From assembly GCA_965230515.1 (NCBI GenBank), contig OZ246007.1, forward strand, positions 2,914,001 through 2,978,000: a DNA stretch of 64,000 nt, read 5' to 3'. The DNA is from JAJFKB01 sp965230515. Its GTDB lineage: Bacteria; Pseudomonadota; Gammaproteobacteria; Pseudomonadales; IMCC2047. The notes beneath the pieces were generated by a model. The model did no database searches. It was given only the letters and a program-made list of their open reading frames with translations, and was not told the origin of the DNA. Below are positions 26,091 through 35,166 of the stretch, in pieces. How positions within the stretch are numbered: position 1 is the first letter of the stretch; every line of letters starts with the position of its first letter. The translations under genes and the position numbers were made by a program.

Positions 26091-26675
26091 CTAAACTTTT
26101 TTAACCTTTGCCGTGTTTGTCTGTTTTCGGTTCACCTGATAACCGTGTTCCTTGAGAAATTGCGTGCAACGAACCATCCCTTTTGCGATATGACCCTCAA
26201 CGGTACGCTCGCTGATTTTCAGATAAGCAGCGATCTCCTTCTGGCTTAATCCATAGATACGTTTCAGAATAAATGCTCGTCTGCATTGCGGTGGCAGGTC
26301 GCGAACCGCACGGCAGAAGAACTGAAATTTTTCCTTCGACTCCATCTGGCTTTCGAGTGACAGCCTACTTTCAGAGACATCCAACTGGTCAAAATCACCT
26401 GTTGGTTCCTCCAATTCGCTGGATTTTCTGGAAATATGATTGAAAGCCAGGTTGCGGGCTGTCGTATAGAGGTAGGTCTTGGGGTGATTGATTTCGTGTG
26501 TCAGGTTCTTTTCGTAACTGCGCACGAACGTCTCCTGCACAATATCTTCAATATCGTGCGGTTTGACGATACGACCGACCAGCTTCTCCAGAATACCGCG
26601 ATATTTCAGAAAAGTGCCGGTCAGTTTTTCGCCATCGCTATTTTTTTTGTTCTTTGCAGAGCTCATTTCAGCCAT
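26091..26675 (-). CDS. ECF sigma factor (FecI-like)
   Basis: A 194-residue sigma-70-family ECF factor. Region 2 includes VKPHDIEDIVQETFVRSYE and TYLYTTARNLAFNHISRK. Region 4 has a helix-turn-helix, LSQKEIAAYLKISERTVEGH. There is no region 3, as in all ECF factors. The gene is first in the minus-strand set and presumably directs transcription of the receptor gene when released by the FecR partner. Confidence 0.92.
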   Translation of the reverse strand: MAEMSSAKNKKNSDGEKLTGTFLKYRGILEKLVGRIVKPHDIEDIVQETFVRSYEKNLTHEINHPKTYLYTTARNLAFNHISRKSSELEEPTGDFDQLDVSESRLSLESQMESKEKFQFFCRAVRDLPPQCRRAFILKRIYGLSQKEIAAYLKISERTVEGHIAKGMVRCTQFLKEHGYQVNRKQTNTAKVKKV

Positions 26676-27006
26676 ATTATATTTGCAAAAGTCATACTTT
26701 GCGGTTTGGTCTGGGTCGCTATTATGGTCTTTTTTAACCGCTTTGGTAAACCCGCTCGTTAAGCAGCGATGTTAGATACCTTTTTTGTCTTGGGTGCGGA
26801 TGGTTCAGGCTAGGTTCAGGGAAGCCACCGGATAATGGGCCCACTATCAATTTAGTTACCTCTTAAAGCAAGGACGCTTGTCCTAAATTACGATCCGGTT
26901 TCGGGAGTTTGGAATTTCCCCTAAATGGATAAGCAAGAGATAGAAGTGCGAAAAGTTGCGGTGCAGGGAAGTTGGCAGTTATCTGCTGCAATAAGGGAAG
27001 GAGCCG
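26676..27006 (+). ncRNA. Possible non-coding RNA before an orphan terminator
   Basis: No gene occupies this stretch on the plus strand, yet it ends in a strong plus-strand terminator (27007-27053). Local foldbacks such as AGGAC-GCTT-GTCCT occur inside. A small RNA, or a leader RNA of the PD40 gene at 27239, would explain the terminator. No promoter was assigned, and no known RNA family was recognised. The start coordinate is only the limit of the gap. Confidence 0.25.
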
Positions 27007-27053
27007 AATGGGCGGTGCCGACAGTAAGATGTTTTCGGTGCCGCCCATTTTTT
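27007..27053 (+). terminator. Strong intrinsic terminator without an upstream gene
   Basis: The left arm is AATGGGCGGTGCCGA (27007-27021). The right arm, TCGGTGCCGCCCATT (27035-27049), pairs over 15 bp with two G-U wobbles, and is followed by a run of Ts to 27053. The T-run lies only on the plus strand. Confidence 0.75.
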
Positions 27054-27238
27054 AGACCTAAGGCGGATACTCTGTTAATTGGCTGATGTATGACGAGCAA
27101 TAGTATTAGTCGTTATACCAATTAAGCCGTAGTTCGATCAGGTAGTATTTAGTGAGGGAAACCGGGGTTTATTTTGCTATTTAGCTGGGTATTAGAGCAC
27201 CAGCGTATTTATTAATTAAGGATAAAGGAGTGATGGCA

Positions 27239-29002
27239 GTGACATGGAAACCAGGAAGGGCCTGTTTGGTTTGGATAGTTTTGATGTTACCGCAGGCATG
27301 GGCTAATGGCATCGATTTAGTGAGTGAGGGTATTGATGCTGCCGCAGCCAATGGCGCGAGTTACAATCCGGTAGTTTCTGCAGCGGGCCGCTATGTGGCC
27401 TTCAGTTCAAATGCATCAAATCTTGTTCGGGATACGCAACCGGGATGTGGGAACGAAGTAAGTAGTGACTCAAGCAGCGCCTGTTCACGCGTGTATCTGA
27501 AAGACCTGCACAGCGGTGAAATAAAAATCGTGAGTGTTAATTCTGCGGGTGAGCCTTTGAACGCAGGAAGCAAAGTGACTGCAATCTCAGCAGATGGGAG
27601 ATACGTGCTTTTGCTCTCCCGTGCGGCCAATGTGAGCGGGGTGGAGGTTCGTTATTGCGGTAGCAGTTTTTCTATCGAGGTGCGGCCCTGTACAAATGTT
27701 TTTCTGTATGACGCCTTGAAGGATGAACTGGAACTGATCAATGTGTCGCCAACTGCTGGCGAAACCTGGTTTTCAGCTCAGAATGCTGATATCTCTGATG
27801 ATGGCCGATGGGTGGCATTCTCAATTGTGACGCATTGCGGTACCACGTCGGAAGGCTGTGACAGCGATCTCTATCTGCGGGATCGGCTAAATGGGGAAAC
27901 CCTAAGACTGACGGATTTGGCCGCTGACCAGTATGATAGTCAATTATTGGATATATCAGGTGATGGGGCTTATATACTCTTCAAGTCGAGCCACGGCGGG
28001 TTGGCGACTGATAGGCCGGTCACCCGTGTCAGTAGTTTATACCGCTACCAGCGGGCAACGGGGTACATTGATAGGGTTAATGTGTCCAGTTACGGTGATC
28101 CGTCCAATAATTCTGTGGGCGGTGGCACCTCTTCCCGAAGCGGTAAAATCATTGCCTTTGATACGTCAGCCTCGAATATGGTGGTGGGTGATTATAATGG
28201 AGTACAGGATGTTTTTGTTAGAGATGTTGTCGCCGGTACAACAGAGCGAATCAGTGTGTCTGATTCAGGGGTTGAAGGTAATGGGATAAGCCGGTTTCCC
28301 TCGATATCCCGCGATGGCCGTTACGTCGTTTTTGTATCGGACGCAAGCAATCTGGTGATCGGGGACGATAATGATGTGACGGATCTGTTTTTACATGACC
28401 GTAAAACCGGAGAAACCGAACTGATCAGTCAGGGGCTTGATGGGTTGCCCGCTGATGACCGAACTATATGGGGAGAGCTTTCAGCTGGATCCAACAGGGT
28501 GGTTTTTTCATCACGCGCTTCAAATCTGGTTGATCAAGAGATATCGGGTACGCAAGATGTCTATAGTCTGCCTGTTAACCAGTCTGTTATTGCCTGGCAG
28601 GAAAGCCCCTCAGAAGGTTCCGATGAAAGCGGCATCGGGCTGCTGAGAGGCTGGGCCTGCGAGGCTGAAAAGATTGAACTGGTTATCGATGGTGGTCGAA
28701 CTATTGTCCCCGGATATGGAACTTCGCGCGGTGATACGAGAGGTCGTTGCGGTGATAGCGATAACGGTTACGGCTATACGGTGAATTGGAATGTTCCGGG
28801 TGCGGGTGTGCACCGGCTGCAAGCGTATGCTGATGGGATTGCATTTGCCAGCGTAGAGTTTAATGTCGCGGATTTGGGGGTAGAGTATCTCAGAGGTGTC
28901 GATAAAGAGGTATGGGTAGATGATTTTCCAGAGCCGGGCCAAAGGGCTAAACTACGCTGGTCACAGGCGCACCAGGGGTTTGTGTTGGTGGGGGATCCGT
29001 GA
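27239..29002 (+). CDS. Secreted PD40/TolB-type beta-propeller repeat protein
   Basis: A 587-residue exported protein. The signal peptide (RACLVWIVLMLPQAWA) is followed by about seven repeats of the type SADGRYVLLLSRAANV, SDDGRWVAFSI, SRDGRYVVFVSDASNLV, typical of PD40/TolB propellers. A C-terminal ~100-residue beta-sandwich-like region has LLRGWACEAEKIELVIDGG. Function is unknown; such proteins are often surface or periplasmic binding scaffolds. Start codons GTG 27230, ATG 27233 and GTG 27239 are all in frame. The last has the best spacing (8 bases) to AAGGAG (27225-27230). Confidence 0.75.
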   Translation: MTWKPGRACLVWIVLMLPQAWANGIDLVSEGIDAAAANGASYNPVVSAAGRYVAFSSNASNLVRDTQPGCGNEVSSDSSSACSRVYLKDLHSGEIKIVSVNSAGEPLNAGSKVTAISADGRYVLLLSRAANVSGVEVRYCGSSFSIEVRPCTNVFLYDALKDELELINVSPTAGETWFSAQNADISDDGRWVAFSIVTHCGTTSEGCDSDLYLRDRLNGETLRLTDLAADQYDSQLLDISGDGAYILFKSSHGGLATDRPVTRVSSLYRYQRATGYIDRVNVSSYGDPSNNSVGGGTSSRSGKIIAFDTSASNMVVGDYNGVQDVFVRDVVAGTTERISVSDSGVEGNGISRFPSISRDGRYVVFVSDASNLVIGDDNDVTDLFLHDRKTGETELISQGLDGLPADDRTIWGELSAGSNRVVFSSRASNLVDQEISGTQDVYSLPVNQSVIAWQESPSEGSDESGIGLLRGWACEAEKIELVIDGGRTIVPGYGTSRGDTRGRCGDSDNGYGYTVNWNVPGAGVHRLQAYADGIAFASVEFNVADLGVEYLRGVDKEVWVDDFPEPGQRAKLRWSQAHQGFVLVGDP

Positions 29003-29383
29003 TCTACCGGTTTTGTAGCCAGTAGTCCTGTCAACGCCGACGGGTAAGTAGCAAAGTTGCCAGCTTACCTGGCGGTCATTGAGTTACGTTTAAATCAAGG
29101 ATCGGTTTTTTAAACAGGAGCAGGATGCGAGGCAGACGCAGGTGAATCGCTACAGCCCCATAGCAGAAGGGCGATAATAAACGGGCTCAGATATTTTACG
29201 GTCTGGGTTTTTATTCTGTCTTTCCATTGAGCGAATTATGTGAAGCCAGACGTTATCACGTTATAGGGGGGATGCAAAACAAGAGGGTGGATGTTTCGGA
29301 TGTTGGATCAGTGCAAAAAACTAAAAGCTCATTCATAGTGTTTAATCATTCGGAACCATATTTCGTTCATAGGATAGGCATGA
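29003..29383. other. Intergenic region between convergent genes
   Basis: About 380 bases lie between the PD40 protein and the convergent GMC oxidoreductase. A 61-codon plus-strand frame (29227-29412) overlaps the end of the oxidoreductase and resembles nothing known. No clear terminator was found for either gene. Confidence 0.4.
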
Positions 29384-30880
29384 CTAACTCGAGGCGGATA
29401 GTTGTTCAATAATGCTGCTGGCAACCTGGCTGCCCCATGCAGCGATGGTGGTTGATGGTGGGACGCCAAGTGCTTTGGGCAGAGCCGCGCCATCGGCGAC
29501 GTACAAGCCAGGGTGTTCAAAAATCTCACCACGGTGATTGATGACACCCTGTTGGTTGGAGTCTGCCAGGCGAGCACCCCCTAGGGGGTGCATGGTGGTC
29601 AACTTAGGTAGATCTACAATCGTGCTGTCGGTCAGCGAATTGATTACAGCAAAGGCGCGGCGTATCTGCTCATAAACTTGTGCCTGATCAGGGTCATATC
29701 GCAGTTGGAGTTGGCCATTCCGGTAGTTGACGGAGCCAATCATTCCGTCATCTCCCATGCCGGCTAGAATCGTACCCCTTTTTGCGGCATTGCGGATAAA
29801 TGGGAAACGAGGAAGTTGCTTGCTGTAGGGTAGCCCGCCTTCCACGATTAGCGGCCAAGGCTGATCGCTCGTCCATTGAGTGGGGTCTCTCAGCAGCACT
29901 CTGCCGCGGGTAGGTAGGCCAATAGATAGATCGCTACTATTTTCAGGGTGACGCCAATAGGCTGCGTAATCGCCATTAGCGCTGAAGGTTTTGCCGAGCA
30001 TTGGCATGCCGTGTAAGCCATTACTGGCTTCGCGGCTGGCAAATAGCAGTTTTAGGGTGTTGATGGTTCCCGCCGCCAATACAACATGCCGTGAATAGAT
30101 CGTTTGAAGTTTACGCTGACCGTTAAAGTACTGAATTCGGTAGCGATTTTCTCCCTGACTGCCGTCGCTGAATATTCCCGTTACTTCGCAAAGATCACTG
30201 ATCTGCAAGCCTTTTTCAATGGCGCATCTCAGGAAGGTATCATCTACGGTTCTTTTTCGGCCATCCCTGGAACCCAATATGCCGGAGGAGGATATCTCTG
30301 TATCGCTCATTCCCGGGTGCAAGTCGAAACCCATGGGCATTTCCAGAGATCGCTGATCGGTAACGAAACAGCTATTTTTCGCGAATCGCTGGGCCAGAGT
30401 GTTGGGGTAGTTATCTCTTAGTTGCGGTGTTGTACTAGCCATTTGCCGGAGGACATATTTGTAGTGTTCCTCCATCATTTTGCTACTTATATGCCGGTTG
30501 TGGTTATCCCAGTAATTCCCCTCGGCAGGCCGCATATTTAGTCCGCCATAAACATGGCTTCCACCGCCGACGTTGCTGGAGCATAGGATATCCAGTTGCG
30601 GGCTCACGTGTAGTTCAAATACGCCCTTGCGGTTGAGGGTGAAACCGCCAAAGGGTAGTTTGGCGTTATTTAATCGCCGCAGGAAATAGGTGAGCAAATG
30701 CCAGCCGCTAGGTAGTGGTGAGCGACGCTTGATCCCCATTCTTCTAACCGCAAGGGTGTCTCTCCAGGGGCCTCGTTCGAGCATTGTGACAGAGATACCA
30801 GCGTCTACCAGTCGCCGTGCAACAACGGATCCGGCAAAACCGGAGCCGATGACAACTACTTGCTTATCTGTCGCTGACAT
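29384..30880 (-). CDS. GMC-family FAD-dependent oxidoreductase (cholesterol-oxidase-like)
   Basis: A 498-residue flavoprotein. The N-terminal dinucleotide fold reads KQVVVIGSGFAGSVVARRLV and ends in the FAD-ribose acid (MLERG). The C-terminal GMC signature has MHPLGGARLAD and LYVADGAALPKALGVPPSTT. Relatives oxidise alcohol groups of sterols or other bulky alcohols. The ATG at 30880 is preferred; a longer frame from 30988 would add residues unlike the family and overlap the upstream gene. It starts 5 bases after that small membrane protein gene, so the two are one operon. The substrate is unknown. Confidence 0.85.
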   Translation of the reverse strand: MSATDKQVVVIGSGFAGSVVARRLVDAGISVTMLERGPWRDTLAVRRMGIKRRSPLPSGWHLLTYFLRRLNNAKLPFGGFTLNRKGVFELHVSPQLDILCSSNVGGGSHVYGGLNMRPAEGNYWDNHNRHISSKMMEEHYKYVLRQMASTTPQLRDNYPNTLAQRFAKNSCFVTDQRSLEMPMGFDLHPGMSDTEISSSGILGSRDGRKRTVDDTFLRCAIEKGLQISDLCEVTGIFSDGSQGENRYRIQYFNGQRKLQTIYSRHVVLAAGTINTLKLLFASREASNGLHGMPMLGKTFSANGDYAAYWRHPENSSDLSIGLPTRGRVLLRDPTQWTSDQPWPLIVEGGLPYSKQLPRFPFIRNAAKRGTILAGMGDDGMIGSVNYRNGQLQLRYDPDQAQVYEQIRRAFAVINSLTDSTIVDLPKLTTMHPLGGARLADSNQQGVINHRGEIFEHPGLYVADGAALPKALGVPPSTTIAAWGSQVASSIIEQLSASS

Positions 30881-30885
30881 GCGCT

Positions 30886-31290
30886 TCAATCTCTGTTTAA
30901 GGGCAGTTTTCGCGGATGGTAAAAGATCAACCAGACCCCGATGAGCAATAACATAGGTACATCGCCTATCAGGTGTGTACGCTCCCATTCGAGGATTGTT
31001 GCGTAATAGGCCATAACTAAACCGTGCAGAATACTTGAGACGATAACGTAATCGATAATCGCAGCATTTTTCACAGGATCTTTAGCGGCCATTACTAAGC
31101 AGATGGAAAGGGCCAGGTACATTGCCTTGAGCATCGAGGGGATCGATTCGTTAGTCCGGCCATCCTGCCATACCATACCGGCTTCCCACATATGTTCGGC
31201 AAATAAAGGGCCAAGGAAGAAGATTGCCAGTCCGATCATCACAATCGAGTATTTGCGAATCGCTTTATTGCTGCCTGAATAGAGAATCAT
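30886..31290 (-). CDS. Small four-helix membrane protein (DUF6632-like)
   Basis: A 134-residue integral membrane protein with four predicted hydrophobic segments, including YSIVMIGLAIFFLGPLF and VPMLLLIGVWLIFY, and the conserved-looking ILEWERTHLIGDV. Such proteins occur next to GMC oxidoreductases and other lipid or sterol genes. It may anchor or supply the downstream oxidoreductase, with which it is translationally close. The family name is from memory and of moderate certainty. Confidence 0.65.
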   Translation of the reverse strand: MILYSGSNKAIRKYSIVMIGLAIFFLGPLFAEHMWEAGMVWQDGRTNESIPSMLKAMYLALSICLVMAAKDPVKNAAIIDYVIVSSILHGLVMAYYATILEWERTHLIGDVPMLLLIGVWLIFYHPRKLPLNRD

Positions 31291-31318
31291 CTAGGTGTTT
31301 CCTACGTTTACTTTATTT

Positions 31319-31353
31319 GTATAGTAATACTATACATAAATATAAAGTGTCAA
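31319..31353 (-). promoter_or_regulatory. Promoter region with perfect 17-bp palindrome, likely operator for the MerR-type regulator
   Basis: GTATAGTA-A-TACTATAC (31319-31335) is a perfect palindrome. On the minus strand, a consensus -35 box TTGACA (31353-31348) lies 12 bases upstream of it, so the palindrome covers the spacer end and the -10 area. MerR proteins bind symmetric sites exactly there. The neighbouring regulator at 31480 is the natural candidate. Confidence 0.65.
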
Positions 31354-31479
31354 GTAATGCTGGGCAAAATTAAAAATTGCTAATTCGAACTATGCAGAAT
31401 AAATGGGGGATTTGGAGGTGGAGTAAACCGGCTTTGGCCGCTGCTACGTGACTAGGTGCGGCTAGAGGTGATTTCGCTA

Positions 31480-32277
31480 TTATTTTGCCTTGGAGGGGGC
31501 AGGCGCAGCTTTTTCCTGGCCGTAAATTTTTTTGAATTGCGAGCGTGTTTTTTTGTGATGTAAGGCGTCAATAAGTTTGTTTACAATGGCCATTGTCTTG
31601 GCCGTTATCTCCAGTGATTCGGCTTCAGAGTTTCGGGACATCCCCGAGGCTAGCAGAGTGATCTCCTTTACTACCAGTGCTTCTATTGCTTTATCCCAGA
31701 GGCTGAACAGACCTGGTTCGTAGCCCTTTTCCGGGGTAAAACCAAGATTTTTTATATCGATCCAAGATTGGGCGATCACAGCATCTTCTTTGCACACCAT
31801 GGTGCCGTCTTCTGAATCAACCGGACTGATGAGTCCTTTCTCTTCCAGTACCTTTATCTCCTGAGGGTTTAGTTTTCCATTTAAAGTCTTTTCAAGATTA
31901 ACGTACTCTTCCAGCCCGGGGCGGATCGATTTAGGCAAACCAAGACCTAGTCCACGCAAATATTTCATCTGCTGCTCTGATAAATCGATATCGGACTCAA
32001 CATCATAGATCGCTTTTATCGCCTTAATGGGAAGGAACTGCTGTTCGCGTAGCTCTGAGATCTGTTTTAAACGTTCCAGATGCTCCACACCGTATAGCGC
32101 TGAGTTTCGCCCGGACTTTCGCGGAGTGGGTAGTAACCCTTCACTGATATAATAATGGATGGTTTTGCGGGGCAAACCACTTTCCCGAATCAGGTCTCTC
32201 ATCCGGTATTGGGGTTCGTCGGATCTATATGTCCCTGTGCCGTCCTTTTCCTGCTTTTGGGTCACTGAATTAGCCAT
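31480..32277 (-). CDS. MerR-family transcriptional regulator
   Basis: A 265-residue regulator. The N-terminal winged helix is at ~25-95: YRMRDLIRESGLPRKTIHYY, then GLLPTPRKSGRNSALYG and LKQISELREQQFLPIKAIKA. A long C-terminal effector region of unknown ligand follows, much larger than in metal-sensing MerR proteins and lacking their cysteine ligands, so an organic effector is likely. It lies 189 bases upstream of the small membrane protein/GMC operon, whose promoter holds a matching palindrome. Confidence 0.88.
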   Translation of the reverse strand: MANSVTQKQEKDGTGTYRSDEPQYRMRDLIRESGLPRKTIHYYISEGLLPTPRKSGRNSALYGVEHLERLKQISELREQQFLPIKAIKAIYDVESDIDLSEQQMKYLRGLGLGLPKSIRPGLEEYVNLEKTLNGKLNPQEIKVLEEKGLISPVDSEDGTMVCKEDAVIAQSWIDIKNLGFTPEKGYEPGLFSLWDKAIEALVVKEITLLASGMSRNSEAESLEITAKTMAIVNKLIDALHHKKTRSQFKKIYGQEKAAPAPSKAK

Positions 32278-32442
32278 GGATTGCTCTTATCTAGAATCAA
32301 GCCTAATACTACACAGGATCTCTCCTGTGCTGCTATATATTTTTAAGGTTAAGCGGATAGCCGTAAAGATCTTAAGCGGGGTTGCCAGACTAGATGGCAA
32401 TGGGGGGGGTAACGGATAAACTATTTTATCGATTTCAGGTAA

Positions 32443-32694
32443 GAGCAGCGAAAGTCTGTCCCGCAGCTTTTACAAAATCTGGACCTGCCATCAGATTTTC
32501 TGGCTGATCCTAAAGCGCTCATTGATATGGATGATTGTTGGCGCATTATTGTGGCTAACCAGAATGCGATTCATGAAGAATCTCACCTGATGTCGTTACG
32601 CCCCCTGAAACGTGGCACTGCCTACCTGGTATTTTTCGATCTTTATCACTGTAGAACCCTGCATGAGGGTTTGCAGGCGCTTACAGAAACCTAG
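32443..32694 (+). pseudogene. Possible decayed coding remnant
   Basis: An 83-codon frame without a start codon runs from just after a stop at 32440-32442 to TAG at 32692. Its translation looks protein-like (LDLPSDFLADPKALIDMDD, later LKRGTAYLVFFDLYHC), with no low-complexity bias. No family was recognised. The lack of a start suggests the tail of an older, truncated gene. Confidence 0.3.
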
Positions 32695-32870
32695 AATATA
32701 TAAAAGAGTGCCTTGCGTTCAGAAAGCACCATGATTATGTTGACTATCTTGCTTATAACAGTGATCTTCGCTTTATAGTTGTACTTTCTGAACAGAAAGC
32801 TATTCTCCCCTACTGATGAGGCTCTCTAAAGTAACTCGGGTGATAGAGAAATTTGTAAAGGACCAGAATA

Positions 32871-33062
32871 ATGCTGTCGACCAAGAAGAGCATTTACATA
32901 GGGCTGTCGGTTTTTTTTATTACGTTTATTGTTTATGTAGGCAGCCCTGTTATTACGTCATTTGATTCCCGCTGGTCAATCTATACAAGCCTGAGCATTA
33001 TTAAGGAGGGAAATACTAATCTAAATGAATATGAAGAGTTTATTAAGGTTTGTGTTGGTTGA
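32871..33062 (+). pseudogene. Truncated membrane protein, N-terminal 63 residues only
   Basis: A well-formed gene start: AAAGGA precedes the ATG by a normal distance. It encodes KKSIYIGLSVFFITFIVYVG (first membrane helix) and FDSRWSIYTSLSIIKEGNTN, a pattern I associate with the start of large multi-pass glycosyltransferase-like membrane proteins. It stops after 63 codons. No continuation was found in other frames downstream. It is probably a 3'-truncated relic in a decaying interval. Confidence 0.4.
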
Positions 33063-33133
33063 ATAAGAGTGGTGCAGTAAAAAGGGGGCCAACTGCGTAG
33101 TTGTAGTAGTTCTGTTTACACATTGGCAGTACG

Positions 33134-33177
33134 CTGAATAGGTGAATGACCGTTCGCTGGAAAGTACACCTATTCAG
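33134..33177. repeat. 11-bp perfect inverted repeat downstream of the acidic secreted protein gene
   Basis: CTGAATAGGTG (33134-33144) and its reverse complement CACCTATTCAG (33167-33177) flank 22 bases. There is no T-run on either side, so a terminator role for the gene ending at 33206 is uncertain. Confidence 0.4.
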
Positions 33178-33205
33178 AGGCTCCTGACCTTTACTTTAAG
33201 AACGC

Positions 33206-34309
33206 TTAAGGATCCGTTTTTTCAACCAGCGCAACACAGGAGTGTTCCTCCTGATCGACTTCGAGGATCATGCCGACATCGGGTGCGTAGTATTTATGCT
33301 CAAACACACCCGGTTCGATCGGCGTATACTCGTTAGTCACAAGGCAGCTGCCGTTGCAAAGCGCAAACAGTGCGTCAAGGTCCGCAGCTTCAAACTCGTT
33401 TTCACACGTATCTTCGCCAATAAAGCCGTCCGCACTCACGTCTATAACTTCAGCAACGTCCTCTGCCTCCGTTAATAGTACTTCCTGGCGGTAGACATCA
33501 CCTACAACGGGGGAGGCCGGGATTAAAATACCGGGTTTGGCACCATCCCTGAACGCTTTCCATGAGCCATCAAGATCGACCAGTTCTGGTTCTTCCGGGT
33601 CATCACCCTCAAACAGTTCATAGTTGAGGCTGATTTCACCGCAATACCAGACATTCCCCTCGAGATCCTGTCCGTACCAGTCATCTGTGTCTTCCAGTGC
33701 GTCGCCTTCATCGGTCCACTCCTCAATCTCTTCAACCAGGTCATTAACCACCAGGCAATTGACGCCTTCTTCCGACTCCTCATCGGTTTTGATCAGTTTG
33801 GTTTCGCTTTTAACGGTTACGGTTATGCGTTCTTCGTCTCCCTCATAAACCCACTGGGTACCGGGTACCAATGGGAAATAGGTGTTAGGACTGCCAAGGT
33901 CAGTGGGATCTTCCTCAAAATCCTCAGGGTCCCAGTCAGGGTCGTATGGGCCTTGACCCACTGCATCGCATAGATCGAGCCTGGCACTGCGTTGTTCCCA
34001 GCACAGACTGCGGTTCTCACGGTTCTCCTCTCTAACTTCACTACGGCATTCAGTGTAATCCTCCTCATCTGAAGAGTTCAGGCAGTTTGCTTCATTGACG
34101 GTTCGTTCTTCACGGGCTTCATCCCAGCAGGAACGTAAAACCAGATTTGCTGTTTTGGAGCAAATTTTGGAATTACCGGCTAGATGGCTCGCCTGTAAGG
34201 TCGTACTTAAGCCGGTCACACCAATAACTGAGCTGCTAACAATTAGGCTGAATAGCAATTTTGGCCTAAAATTCATCCAGCCAAGTGTGTTTTTTCGTTT
34301 GTTGTTCAT
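33206..34309 (-). CDS. Secreted, highly acidic, cysteine-containing hypothetical protein
   Basis: A 367-residue exported protein. A long N-region with a hydrophobic core (LLFSLIVSSSVIGVTGLS) is followed by a cysteine-spaced segment (residues ~48-115: KICSK, RSCWDEAREE, NCLNSSDEED, LCWEQR, DLCDA). The second part is extremely rich in Asp/Glu and includes FPLVPGTQWVYEGD and later VVGDVYRQEVLLTEAEDV, a pattern shared by several unknown periplasmic proteins. No catalytic motif is seen. It is divergent from the sigma factor gene at 34510. M12 (MNFRPK) is a plausible alternative start. Confidence 0.6.
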   Translation of the reverse strand: MNNKRKNTLGWMNFRPKLLFSLIVSSSVIGVTGLSTTLQASHLAGNSKICSKTANLVLRSCWDEAREERTVNEANCLNSSDEEDYTECRSEVREENRENRSLCWEQRSARLDLCDAVGQGPYDPDWDPEDFEEDPTDLGSPNTYFPLVPGTQWVYEGDEERITVTVKSETKLIKTDEESEEGVNCLVVNDLVEEIEEWTDEGDALEDTDDWYGQDLEGNVWYCGEISLNYELFEGDDPEEPELVDLDGSWKAFRDGAKPGILIPASPVVGDVYRQEVLLTEAEDVAEVIDVSADGFIGEDTCENEFEAADLDALFALCNGSCLVTNEYTPIEPGVFEHKYYAPDVGMILEVDQEEHSCVALVEKTDP

Positions 34310-34509
34310 TTTCCTTTCTCCTCAAGAAAAGTTGCTTGATCTGCATTGAGGTTAGAGAGGAAAGGAAAGGAAAATCTGTCGCCATTATTGTGAATAAATA
34401 TTTTTCCTGAAATGTGACAGAAAATTTGAAGAAAGCAACTCTAAAGAGATAAGCCAGGAATTATTTGGCGCTAGCGTAAGGGAAAAAATACAGGGGACCC
34501 CTAAACAGA

Positions 34510-35133
34510 ATGTTTGGCAAATCGGGCAGTAGCAACGCTGTTCAAATCATGAAGGATCGCAGGCTGGTCAAGAAGATGCTGGCTGGGAGTGAGCAAGCAT
34601 TCGATTGTTTTGTGGATGAGTATTTCCCCAAACTGTACCGTTACGCGATGCAGCGTTTGCGTGATCATCAGAAGGTGGAAGATGTGGTTCAGGAGGTATT
34701 GGCGAATGCTGCAAGGAGCATTGAATCATTCAGGGGTGAATCAACCCTGTTGACCTGGCTGATTCAAATCTGTCGTCATGAGATTTCCAGGCATATCAGT
34801 CGTGAACGGCGTCATGAAGATCTGATGATGCCCTTTGTGAGCGATGATTTGCTGCGAGCGGTGGTGGAGTCAATCGAGACAGTTGATCCGAATCCTGAGG
34901 AAAACTGTGGCAGGGATGAGCTGATCAGCCTGATACAGTTTGCTCTTGACCAGTTGCCTCATAACTATGCGCAGGCATTGGAAATGAAATACGTTGAAGG
35001 TTGTAGTTCGCAGGAAATCGCCAGGCATTTATCAATTGGGGATCAGGCCGCACAATCGTTGCTGGCACGAGCAAGACAGGCTTTTAGGGAAGTGAGTGAA
35101 ACCGCTATTTATGCGTATCTTGATAAAGGATAA
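34510..35133 (+). CDS. ECF sigma factor
   Basis: A 207-residue ECF factor. Region 2 contains YFPKLYRYAMQRLRDHQKVE and DVVQEVLANAARSIESF, followed by STLLTWLIQICRHEISRH. Region 4 has the helix-turn-helix CSSQEIARHLSIGDQAAQSL. It heads a plus-strand sigma-FecR-receptor set that is independent of the one at 22-26.7 kb. No strong ribosome binding site is visible before the ATG. Confidence 0.9.
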   Translation: MFGKSGSSNAVQIMKDRRLVKKMLAGSEQAFDCFVDEYFPKLYRYAMQRLRDHQKVEDVVQEVLANAARSIESFRGESTLLTWLIQICRHEISRHISRERRHEDLMMPFVSDDLLRAVVESIETVDPNPEENCGRDELISLIQFALDQLPHNYAQALEMKYVEGCSSQEIARHLSIGDQAAQSLLARARQAFREVSETAIYAYLDKG

Positions 35134-35166
35134 ATTGGGTGTTGATAGAGATTATGAGTATCGACC

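Noticed and set aside
26563..26775. 70-codon plus-strand frame over the sigma factor start
   Set aside because: It is antisense to a well-supported sigma factor gene and has no recognisable domain.
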